Below are positions 36,674-48,600 of a stretch of 64,000 nucleotides of DNA, one piece after another. Made by a program: the position numbers and the translations under genes. Origin of the DNA: Onthophagus taurus (taxonomy: Eukaryota; Arthropoda; Insecta; Coleoptera; Scarabaeidae); the NCBI RefSeq assembly GCF_036711975.1, contig NC_091973.1, forward strand, positions 6,572,001-6,636,000, given 5' to 3'. The notes below the pieces were generated by a model, which was not told the origin of the DNA, did no database searches, and was given only the letters and a program-made list of their open reading frames with translations. Position 1 is the first letter of the stretch; each line of letters starts with the position of its first letter.

Positions 36674-39600
36674 ATGGCGGAAAGTGTGTATTACAATCAA
36701 AGTAAGTAATTAATATAAATACATTTTAATCCCTTTTACTTACTTATTATGCAGTTAATGATCAAAGCGATGAGGGGTCCGTAGGGGAGGACACAAGAGC
36801 CATGAAAATCGACCATAACCGTATCCGTAAGAGCACCACGGAGCCTCCATCCGAGTGCAAGGTGCTCATTGATCGCCTTAAGAAATGTAATAGACTACAA
36901 CTCTTAGAGGAGCTATCAAAAATTAATACATGGACGTTTGGGAAATGTGAATTGGGCCATTGGAAGGAAGTGTTGCATCTTTTTGATGCAATTCTAGATG
37001 AAGCCACTGAGAGTCATCCAGAAAACAAATGGGCTTTAAATTGTGATTGGAAATATAACATTTCTGTAAGAAAAAATATTTTAATTATACAGGGTGATTC
37101 ACATAAAACCCCTCACAGAGCAGAGGACAATAAATTAAGATGATTTAACTAAGTTGTACACCTTAGGAGTTATAAGCCTTCAAAGTTGGATTTAAATTTT
37201 TAAAAAATTCAATATCTTCCTAATACATTAAGCTAAAAAAACCAACTCAATTAAGGCAGTTCATTAATTCTAAATTTTATACATTACTACTTCATTTCAT
37301 GTGGAATTTAATTCTAAAACTTTTCTTACTCTTATTATTTTTTAAAAAACTTTGTCGTTTTGTAAATGTCATAAATATTAATAGTTATACCTATGTTATG
37401 GTCACCACTGATTTAGAGCTTATAAAAAAAAAATGGTAATAATTGGGTTTAATCTTGTTATGGATTTAGTCTTTATGGCCCATTACTAAGATTTTATGTA
37501 TAAAAAGTATTTCCCCATCGCCTTTAGTTTTTGAATTATAATTGAGTTAATTTTCGAAAATCAACAATTTTTATGTTTAATCGATTTAGCTTATAAATAA
37601 AAAATGGTAATAATTGGGTTCAATCTTGTTATGGATTTAGTCTTTATGGCCCATTACTAAGGTTTTATGTATAAAAAGTATTTCCCCATCGCTTTTAGTT
37701 TTTGAGTTATAATTGAGTTAATTTTCGAAAATCAACAATTTTGATGATTAATCGGTTTAGAGCTTATAAATAAAAAATGGTAATAATTGGGTTCAATCTT
37801 GTTATGGATTTAGTCTTTATGGCCCATTACTAAGGTTTTATGTATAAAAAGTATTTCCCCATCGTGTTTAGTTTTTGAGTTATAATTGAGTTAATTTTTG
37901 AAAATCAATAATTTTGATGCTTAATCGATTTAGAGCTTATAAATAAAAAATGGTAATAATTGGGTTCAATCTTGTTATGGATTTAGTCTTTATGGTCCAT
38001 TACTAAGGTTTTATGTATAAAAAGTATTTCCCCATCTCGTTTAGTTTTTGAGTTATAATTGAGTTAATTTTCGAAAATCAACAATTTTGAGGTTTAATCG
38101 ATTTAGAGCTTATAACTAAAAATGGTAATAATTGGGTTCAATCTCGTTATGGATTTAGTCTTTATGGCCCATTACTAAGGTTTTATGTATAAAAACTTTT
38201 CTCCATCGCTTTTAGTTTTTGAGTTATGATTTAGTTAATTTTGATGTTAAATCGATTTAGAGCTTATAAATAAAAAATAGTAATAATTGGGTTCAATCTT
38301 GTTATGGATTTAGTCTTTATGGCCCATTACTAAGGTTTTATGTATAAAAAGTATTTCCCCATCGCTTTTAGTTTTTGAGTTATAATTGAGTTAATTTTCG
38401 AAAATCAACAATTTTGATGTTTAATCGATTTAGAGCTTATAAATAAAAAATGGTAATAATTGGGTTCAATCTTGTTATGGATTTAGTCTTCATGGCCCAT
38501 TACTAAGGTTTTATGTATAAAAAGTATTTCCCCATCGCGTTTAGTTTTTGAGTTATAATTGAGTTAATTTTTGAAAATCAATAATTTTGATGCTTAATCG
38601 ATTTAGAGCTTATAAATAAAAAATGGTAATAATTGGGTTCAATCTTGTTATGAATTTAGTCTTTATGGCCCATTACTAAGGTTTTATGCATAAAAAGTAT
38701 TTCCCCATCGCTTTTAGTTTTTGAGTTATAATTGAGTTAATTTTCGAAAATCAACAATTTTGATGTTTAATCGATTTAGAGCTTATAACTAAAAATGGTA
38801 ATAATTGGGTTCAATCTCGTTATGGATTTAGTCTTTATGGTCCATTACTAAGGTTTTATGTATAAAAAGTATTTCCCCATCGCTTTTAGTTTTTGAGTTA
38901 TAATTGAGTTAATTTTCGAAAATCAACAATTTTGATGTTTAATCGGTTTAGAGCTTATAAATAATAAATGGTAATAATTGGGTTCAATCTTTTTATGGAT
39001 CTAATCTTTATGGCCCATTACTAAGGTTTTATGTATAAAAAGTATTTCCCCATCGCTTTTAGTTTTTGAGTTATAATTGAGTTAATTTTCGAAAATCAAC
39101 AATTTTGTTGTTTAATCAATTTAGACCTTATAAATAAAAAATGGTAATATCGATCGGTTAGGAAGATATCGATCTCTAAAGTGAGGAGCCTTGACTTTTT
39201 GCCTACTCTGTGTCGGTTCTTATGTGAATCACTCTATATATGCAATAGTGCGTCTAGATTCTTTGGTAACTTTTAACTTTTCGAAATTTGGAAGTACCAT
39301 AACTTAATTTTTTTAAATGGCACCCCCCATATTTTATTGCTTAGTCGTCTTCGGCATCTCATTTTACATCTTTTATATCCCATTGGTCCTATACCTAACA
39401 TTAATAGTTTGGGAAATAATTAGGGTTTTTTGAAAAATCGGGAATATCTCCAAAACCATTTAAGATAGACACCATGATACTTGTATAAAACTGAAAGGAA
39501 ATTAAATTTTACATCCAGTTATGCAAAAAAAAAAAATTGTTCCATTTAAAAAAATTAAGTTATCAGCAATAAAATATGGGGGGTGCTATTAGACAAATCC

Positions 39601-42600
39601 AAATATGTAAAAATATACAGGGTGTTCCATTAAAAAAAAATACATTTTTTTATTTTTTATTTTCATACTCATATATTATAGTACAAATTTGCGTTTGAAA
39701 GAAATTCCTAACTTAATTGGTATAGGAGTTATGGATGCCTGACGCATTGTTGTAGAACTCTTTATAATTGAATAATTATTTTATTTTTCATTACAGGATA
39801 AAAAGCTTTTGTTATGGATATTACATTTTACTACCCTGCTAATCGAGCATTCCTTCTCTCGACACACTTACAAAAGCATGGACACTCTACTGGTTCTTTT
39901 GGGTTCCAGCGATATGTGCGTTGTTTTGGGAGTTTTAAACTTATTATATATCTTTTCCAAAAGAAGTAATTTCATCACCCGAATGCATCCTGAACAACGT
40001 TCTGTCTTAATCTCACGTTTACATCATTTAGCTGAGGTAATATTATTAATCAATGTGTCATATTGAATTAATCATAAAATTACGAAACTTTTTTTAATTA
40101 ACGTTTTATGTTATGTAATTTAGAGTTGGGGCGGAAAAGAGAATGGTTTTGGTTTAGCAGATTGCTGTAGTTCCACAAAACCAATGCCCCCTTCAGCAAC
40201 TACATTGCATTTTGAGTTCCACATTGAACACGCAGAATCCAAAGATACAAGATCAAAACAAAATATGTCTTACATCCACATTCCCCATGTGGATCAAATT
40301 AGGAAGATGCCTGCTGAAATAATGAAATCGCTGCTTTCTATGTACAACGTCCCGGCTGATAAAGAGGTTTCAAAAATCTATTATATAGGGTGTTTTAAAA
40401 CAACGTTTAAATATTTATAGGGTTAATACTACAGTCGAAAAGTGTTAATAAACATTTAAATGTTTTGGGACTCTACTGTCTCTTTTTTGAGAGTAACATT
40501 AATTCGAAAAAAATTTTGTATTCTTTATGGTTACCATTTTTTAAAGTAAATTATTAAAAAAAATTGAATTGACACAATGTAATATTAATACTTTCGGTTT
40601 TTATAAGTTTCACAAATCGATGTAATATGAAACTGTCTCTTTTTGAGATTAGTATAATAGCTTCCAGTTGATATAAGTTATTCCATTACAAGGAGTAGGC
40701 TTTGACTTACATACAATCTGCCAAGATACATTAATTTAACGTTTTGTTCAAATTACGAAATAACCAAACTCCAGTAATTTGACTTTGCGAAACCTGAAGC
40801 GAAATCTTGTATTCAAATGCTGAAATGAGCGATATGGTGTTTATGTAAGGCCAAGTGTGAGAAAAATTTCGGCTCAAGTGGGTACTACTTTAGAGATCAA
40901 TATCTTTGTAACCGCTCGATAGAAAAAATTGTGGTAAAGCTTGTTGTAATCAGTGAACATTTCTGCGTATAACATATTAATTTGGAAATTTTCGGGTCCG
41001 CGGTTTTTCTTTTATCGGGAGTTAATTGAAAAAAGTACCCGATTTTTGAGACTGCCAGCAACTTTGCCTACTTTGCGATTTTTTTTCTCCAAAACTATTT
41101 GACGAAAAAATTTCAAATTTGAACTGGTGGTAAACCGATGTGTTCTTAATGTGGGGCATATTTTATTTTTTCGATATTCTAGATAGTTCCGCGGAAAATC
41201 GCGGTTTAGTAGGATGCGGTTATTTCGAAAACGACTTGGCGGATTTCAACGCGGTTTCTATCAAAATATGTCAAATAATGTCGGTTGTCGGATTCCGTTA
41301 TTATTTTTTCAAAATTAGGGCTCCCTAACTTTTTAAGATCGATTTAATGGAATTACTAATTAAAGAGAAACAGAAATAAGCAATCGGAACAGATGCTGCG
41401 TCCCAGACAGTACGTCGCGCCTTTATTTTACCTATATAAAGAAATAAGGCGCGACGTCCTGTCTGGGACGCACCATCTGTTCCGATTGGACGGAACTCCT
41501 GTCACCCCGCGCAGCTTACTTCTGTTTCTCTTCAATTTGTAATTCCATTAAATCGCTCTTAAAAAATTAGAGAGCTCTAATTTTGAACATTCGACATTAT
41601 TTGACATAATGAAAAATCAAAATAACCTCTTACTTGCTTTTATGAATATGCTTCGATACTGGTTTCGAGGTATTACCTCATCTTCAGTCGAAACCTACAA
41701 ACTCAAATAATTAGGAAAAACACGTTAAAAGAAAAATAAAACTTACAGTTAAAATGCTAGTTAATGATGCTCACAAGCGAGAAAAATAATAAAAAATATC
41801 TTAAATTTGAACATGGTGAAAACAAATTGTTTTAAATACGCAGTAAAATTCTTTGAAGGTCAAAAGGGTTACAACGGTTGAAGACCAAAAAGTTTTTAGA
41901 GGTTAAATCTAAAAGAAAAATAATTAATATTAAATAACAAAAAATAAATAAAAACTTACAAATAAGCGAAGAAAACGAAATAAGCAAAAAAGGACCGAAA
42001 AACGTTAATAAAATTTTGAAAAGTACGTTAGAAGTCCCGCAGCGATGCGGTGGAGGAACCAGCCTATGCTTATTTCGTTGACTTCGCTTATTTGTAAGTT
42101 TTTATTTATTTTTTGTTATTTAATATTAATTATTTTTATTTATCCTCTAAAAAGGTTTTGGTCTTCAAATAATTTTACTGCGTATTTAAAACAATTTGTT
42201 TTCACCATTTTCAAATTTAAGATCGAAGCATATTAATATTATATTATCGAAGTATATTAATAAAAGCAAGTAAGAGGTTATTTTGATTTTTCATTATTTA
42301 CATACACCTTGCAACATGGATAATTACAATATTATTTGACATATTTTGGTCAAATCCGCGAGGAAATCCACCAAGCCGTTTACGACATAACAGCGTCTTA
42401 CTAAATCGCGATTTTCCGCGAAACTGTAAGGAATATCGAAAAAATAAAATATGCCACTCATTAAGAACACATCAGGCTACCACCTATTTAAAATTAAAAT
42501 TTTTACGTACGATACTTTTCGAGAAAAAAAATCGCAAAGTTGACAACGTTGCCGGTACCGTAAAAAATCGGGTACTTTTTTCATTTAACTCGCGATAAAA

Positions 42601-45600
42601 AGAAAACCGTGGATCCGAAAATTTTCAAATTAACATATGTTACGTAGAAATGTTCAGTGATTATAACAAAGTTTGTCGCAATTTTTTTTATCGAGCGGTT
42701 GCGAATATATCGATCTCTAAAGTGAGGGGCCTTGACTTTTTGCACGGATAGATGTTGTTTGAAGAACTCTCCATGAGCAACTTATTTACCCTTACCATAT
42801 CTAACGTGTCCAAGCCCTCAATTCTCCGGATTACCATGCGGACGTCAGGATTCTCAGCTAACATACTTTTTACCGATGAAGTTAGTTCTACCAAAAATGG
42901 AATATTCCATATTAGCGTTTTAGTTTAAATATCTGGTTAGGCGTCGTAGGGGATAGGTTGTTGGGACCGATAGTTTTATCACAACCATTAAATGGTCTAA
43001 CATACCTTGATTTTTTGGAAAACACTCTTCCTCAACTTTTGGAAGACTTGCTAAATCAAAGACCAAATCTCTGGTTTATGCAGGATGGAGCTCCCCCACA
43101 CTTTACGCGTATTGTTAGATTACATTTGAATGAAAGATTTCCTGAGAGATGGATAGGGCGATTACATGGCTTGCAAGTTCGCCGAATTTGAACCCGCTGG
43201 ACTTTTGTTGATGGGGCTACTTAAAAAGTTTAGTGTATGCGATACCTGTAAACAATCTTGAAGACTTGCGGCAACGAATAGAATCGGATTGCGAGACAAT
43301 TCGTGAAAACTATGGGTTATTTGAAGAATTTTTATAATTTCTTGTGTGTGGAGGTTTTCTTTTATTATTTTATTATAAAAACATTACACCATTCCCTCCT
43401 TTAACTATTTATTTCCAAATCATTACAAACCACAATATATAGAATATGATTCTTACCAAAAACTTTTTTCAATTTTATCATTGATCTTCTTTTAATTTCT
43501 ACCCATCTCATCACACTTACACGTCATATCTTTTTCAAAATTTCTCAACAAGGTCAAATTTCAATTTTATTGTTTGCTGGAAACCAGTTTCCATCTCCCT
43601 CGCTCTATTATATAACCAATTTATTTAAAATATCTGCATAATGCGCCCTATTCGTCCTACGTCAGTTTTAAAGTTAACCGCATTATTAATGTTTTTTGTT
43701 ATGAAAATTGATTCCAAGTTTTTTCTTATTAGTGTGTTTTTATTTGTTGTTAATATTTTGGGATTTTCAAAATCAAATTTGTGAGTTAAAGTTACCGAAT
43801 GTTGGCATAAAGCCGTTTTTATTTGTTTAGTATCGTATTTATGTTGTTGTATACGTTTTTTGAGATGTTGTTTAGATTCCCCTATGAATTGATATACGGT
43901 ATCTACTCTATCTAATGTCTTGATTTTATCCTGCATATTTGATATTAAGGTGCCAATTTTGTTGTTATTATATTTAGCAAATTTTATTTCGGATATTTCA
44001 TACCTCTTAAAAACATTCGTTACTTTATTTGTTAATATTTATGTGAATAAAAAACTTTGCTTTTCAGAAGGGTGGAATTTTCTTTATTTTCGGCTCAACC
44101 GGTTTCGACTATTCTTTTTTAGTCATCTTCAGGAACAATAGCCACGTCAGTTTCACTCTTAATTTTCATAATCTGAATTCATCATAAAATTAGAAACAAA
44201 TTTGACATCATTTAATAACAAAGAATTCAAGAAAACGTAAATAAAAGAAAAGATGAATTCAGATTATGAAAATTAAGAGTGAAACTGACGTGGCTATTGT
44301 TCCTGAAGATGACTAAAAAAGAATAGTCGAAACCGGTTGAGCCGAAAATAAAGAAAATAAGTTTTTTATTCACATAAATATTCTAACAAGATGAGAAGTA
44401 ATAATATTAATTATTTGTTAATGTTGGTATAAATTTAATTTTACAAAATTCTTTATTATTTTGAGTGCTTTTATTGTTAATATTTCCGCGAGTACGAAGA
44501 TCACTTTCTGAAACATTCTATTAGTATGTCTAGGTATGAATTGTGTAATTAGGGATTATCTAATAGTTGGTTTATTCTTTTTATTCATATCTCCTTTTAT
44601 TTCATTTTCTGTATTTGTATTCTTTGCCCTTTGTTGATCATCTTGTGGGGTTATATTATTTGTTTTGACTTTCAATCCATCTATATTTTTTAGTATTGTA
44701 AACCATGAGTTATTAATCAAGTGTTTGGGATAAAAGTTATTTAACAAAATATCATATATTTAAAAAAAAAAAATTGTATCAAAAACCTTAAGGAATACAA
44801 ATTTTTTTTTCGAATTAATGTTGTTTAGAATTAAACAATCTATCCAATTGTTAAATAAAATTTTTGAATTTTCTGAAAAATAGAGATATGTATTTCACTT
44901 CCGGTCTAACTGGAAGCAATGGAAACACCATACTACTCTCAAAAAGAGACAGTTTCATATTGCATCGATTTGCCAAATATCGAATCTGTAGTAGTTATAG
45001 TTAAAAAAAAAAAGGTAGAGTTTTTTAACTTTTTTTCGACTGTAGTACTACCCCTATAAATATTGAAACGTATTTTAAAACACCCTGTAATTCTTAAAAC
45101 CATAATCTAAACCTTATTCATTTTTAGATGTTGTTATTCACACATCTACGATTAGCTTATCATTTTTCCAACTACAGAAACAGATTGCTTTGTGTTCAAG
45201 CGCGATTACAAGCCCTTTCGGTGTTAGTTTATGCGAACGCTTTACAAGGTTCAGCGCACACTTTACTGTACAACGGACTTTTGGAAGAATTAGTAGAACT
45301 AATTGAGTTAAAATTCCCATATTTGGTTGAGATACGTTCTGCAGCTTTAAGAACATTGACATCTATAATACATTTAGACAGAAATCCTGAATTTCCAAAG
45401 TAATTAATAATTATTTTAACATAATTTTAGATTATTAATTAATTTTTTTTTTAGAAAACCCGGTTCGAGACTTAATAACATAATAGACGTAACCGGAGCG
45501 AATCAATACCACGGATTCCTCCCAGTGTTGGTAAGACATTGCATTACGTGTTTAACAACGAATCAAAATGAAGCATCAAAAGATAAGACGCTTGTGGAAA

Positions 45601-48600
45601 ATACTGAAGTTGAAGAACTCGAAGAAGAGCTTCAAATATCCGAAGATGATGCTTTCCCATATCTTAGCACACATTCAGATTACAAAGGAAAATTTCCTCA
45701 GCCGTTAGCCACAGCTCTATTTTCATTTTTATATCATTTAGCGAGTTACGAAGCTGGCGGTGACGCTTTGGTGTCTTGTGGTATGATGGAATCTCTGCTT
45801 CAAGTGATTAATTGGCATGGTGTGGAGTTAGAACACATTACGTTTGTAACCAGAGCAGTTCGTGTTATTGATTTAATAACTAATATTGACATGCAGGCGT
45901 TTTATACTCATGCTGGACTCCAGAGTTTTATAAATCGTCTGGACGTCGAAGTGAATCTCTGCGTAAAAGAACATTTATACGAATTTAAACACATTACGTC
46001 TGAATATTTAGAAAGGGCGGAGACGTCGGAGAGTACCGAAATGGAAGGGGGACCGTCCAACTTCGAATTTCAATACAACCCAGAAAATTCTGGAAAAACG
46101 TGTCTTCCTCAAAGAGCGGCTTTATTAAAGAGTATGTTGAATTTCTTAAAAAAAGCTTTACAAGATTCCACGTTTTCGGAGCACATTCGACACATCATGG
46201 AAGGCACCTTACCTAATTCTTTAAAACACATCATTTCCAACGCGGAATATTACGGCCCTTCCTTATTTTTGCTTGCAACCGATGTAGTTACAGTCTACGT
46301 TTTTCAAGAACCCAGTCTCTTATCCACCATTCAAGACAATGGGTTAACAGACGTCGTTTTACAAGCTTTATTAATCAAAGATGTTCCTGCAACCCGCGAG
46401 GTTCTTGCGTCTCTTCCAAACGTATTTAGCGCGCTTTGTTTAAACGCAAGGGGGTTGGCGTCGTTCGTTAAATGTAAACCATTCGAGCGACTTTTCAAGG
46501 TGTTACTTTCACCTACTTACTTATCCGCTATGCGTAAAAGACGAAGTTCAGATCCGATGGGAGATGCTGCTTCGAATCTTGGCAACGCGATGGATGAATT
46601 AATGCGTCATCAACCAAGTTTGAAGGTGGACGCGACGGCCGCGATTATAAAATTACTTAATGAACTATGCCAATTGGGGACTGATCCAAAATACATTTGT
46701 TGGAGGCCTCACAGTAAAACTGAGACATCTCCTACGCCCGCAGCGCAAAGATCTACCAGCAACACGGAAGGATCTTCCGACGATGAAGAAGAGGATGATG
46801 AAGAAGAAGCGTCAACTTCGTCTCAAACCGCGCAAACGGATACGCAAGAAACACATGAGTCACCGAATTGTAGTGAAAAAACTCCGATAGCTTTGACGGA
46901 GTACATATTAAATGTTACCAAATTTATTGATGCTATTTTAAGTAACAATTCAACGGACGATCATTGTAAAGAATTTGTTAATCAAGGTGGTCTTGTGCCA
47001 TTGTTGAGAATTTTAGGTCTACCTAATCTTCCCGTTGATTGTCCTGTTACAAATTCTGCACAGGCTGTAGCTTCAGTTTGTAAAAGTATTTTAAATTTAG
47101 CTCATGAACCCAAAGTTTTAGAAGAAGGGTTGAGCCAACTCGAAGATGTCCTCCTCATTCTCGAACCTTTGTATCTCGATTTAGATTTGTGCAGCGGTTC
47201 TAAGCTTTTGAATGAACTCGCAGACGCTCCACATTTAGAAACTGCGTTCAGTACCGAATCTGCTACGCCAATTTTACACGCTATGGGTGCCGCCCACGGT
47301 TATATTCTCATGTTTGTACACGTTTGTCGCACGGGACAGAACGACATACGAACTTTGTCGCTTCAACATTGGGGTTCAGATAAAGGATTGGAAATGCTGA
47401 ATTGTTTAGAGCAGCTTTATATGGCTCTCGTATGGGAAAGCACGTTGTTACTTGCATTATGCAGCGATGATGTTATCCCCTCTGATTGCGATTTTGGAAG
47501 GGAAGATATGGAAAGGTTAAATATACCGGTTGCGGATAGGGCTGAATCAAGCGGTGATAGCACCGGGAATGTTGCTTCAGCAATGGAAGCACTAACTACG
47601 AATCCCCCCACGGTAATGGACGTTGACACCGAATCGCATTCATCAAATAAACCTACAACCGAACAATTACGATATATCAAACCACTCCTTGGAGCATCTT
47701 CACGTCTTGGAAGAGCATTGGCCGAGCTTTTTGGACTTTTGGTCAAATTATGCGTTGGATCTCCGATGCGTCAACGCCGAGGACAGAATATGGTACCCAC
47801 TCCATCATTCCCCATCCCAAACGCAGGATCCGTAGCTACCGCTTTAAATTCATTATTGGCAAATAGCTTAAGTTCCGATAGATTACCTCCAAGTCCGGTC
47901 CCTAAATTCCAATTAACTTTCCTTATTTGCAGCGTAGGATTTACAAGCCCCATGCTATTCGACGAAAAAAGATATCCCTATCATCTTATGTTACAAAGAT
48001 TTGTTAGATTTGGCGGCCAAGACGCGTTCTTTAACACTTTCCGCTGGGCTTTATCTGCGGGCGACACCATTCCTTTGGGAGAAGGCATTGAACATCCAAA
48101 CTTACCAGAAGGTACGGGAGAATTCTTAGACGCGTGGTTAACACTTTTGGAAAAAATGGTTAATCCAAAAGCAATTCTCGATTCGCCCCACGTTATAACA
48201 ACGAAATCACAAGGTACTTACAAATCCGTAGCTTTCGATCCATTGAAGTACCTAATACAAATTCACAAATTGGCTTTCGACGCTGTCATGTTGCTGTGGG
48301 GAAAGAAGCCTCTCCCAAATTATGGCATACGCATGAGCGAATCTATTTTGACCATTTTGCGCCATATTTTGCGGGGTGAAAAAATTATTAAGGATCGATT
48401 GAACAAACAAGACGATAAATCAGTAGAGACTTCATCAACCGCGGCTCCCTCAACAGTCGCCACTAATAACAGATTAGAAAACGACGTTAATCAAGAAAGT
48501 CTTCGTCAACTTATTGACATGGGTTTTACAAGAGAACACGCCACCGAGGCTCTAATGCACACCATGAACGTCGAACAAGCAACCGATTACTTATTAACGC

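Larger units (their letters stand above)
40885..42722. repeat. Long inverted repeat
   Basis: Arms about 40885-41290 and 42343-42722 are complementary with scattered changes (actttagagatc, ttcgggtccgcggtttttct, ccgcggaaaatcgcggttta). The outer end tatcgatctctaaagt also occurs at 39170. A hammerhead-type element is inserted in the right part with a 12-bp duplication. Confidence 0.8.
44037..44410. mobile_element. Palindromic hammerhead-type element inserted in a PLE
   Basis: Exact 12-bp duplication TTATTTGTTAAT at 44025-44036 and 44411-44422. Two inverted arms run from atttatgtgaataaaaaac (44037) through gaattcatc and back to the complement at about 44376; the right arm extends ~34 bp further. 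Each arm carries one ribozyme-like motif. The single-arm copy at 18635 matches the longer right arm. Confidence 0.85.
43620..44760 (-). pseudogene. Penelope-like element with GIY-YIG end, interrupted
   Basis: The minus strand 43936-43625 reads [20 protein letters not shown], then [18 protein letters not shown] and DFENPKIL, the GIY-YIG nuclease C-terminus found in Penelope-like elements (Y, G-E-S and R-H positions visible). 44747-44423 is a further AT-rich piece of the same element. The 374-bp hammerhead-type palindrome at 44037-44410 is inserted between the two. The RT itself is missing. Confidence 0.7.
40386..45088. mobile_element. 4.7-kb inverted-repeat element filling Huwe1 intron 4
   Basis: The left end agggtgttttaaaac, then atttataggg and tactacagtcgaaaa, is mirrored at the right end (ttttcgactgtagtactac, then cccctataaat, attttaaaacaccctg ending at 45087). 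Arms stay recognisable for about 250 bp (agactgtctctttttgaga). Only ~19 bp and ~39 bp of intron lie outside. Nested inside are a long inverted repeat, a GC-rich hairpin, a mariner-like half, a PLE and two hammerhead-type units. Confidence 0.75.

Noticed and set aside
42688..42894. Minus-strand frame [17 protein letters not shown]..
   Set aside because: Looks helical but matches no family I know and overlaps the inverted-repeat end; left out.
46660..46890. Lys/Arg-rich frame within the big Huwe1 exon
   Set aside because: Shadow of the acidic Huwe1 segment in another frame.
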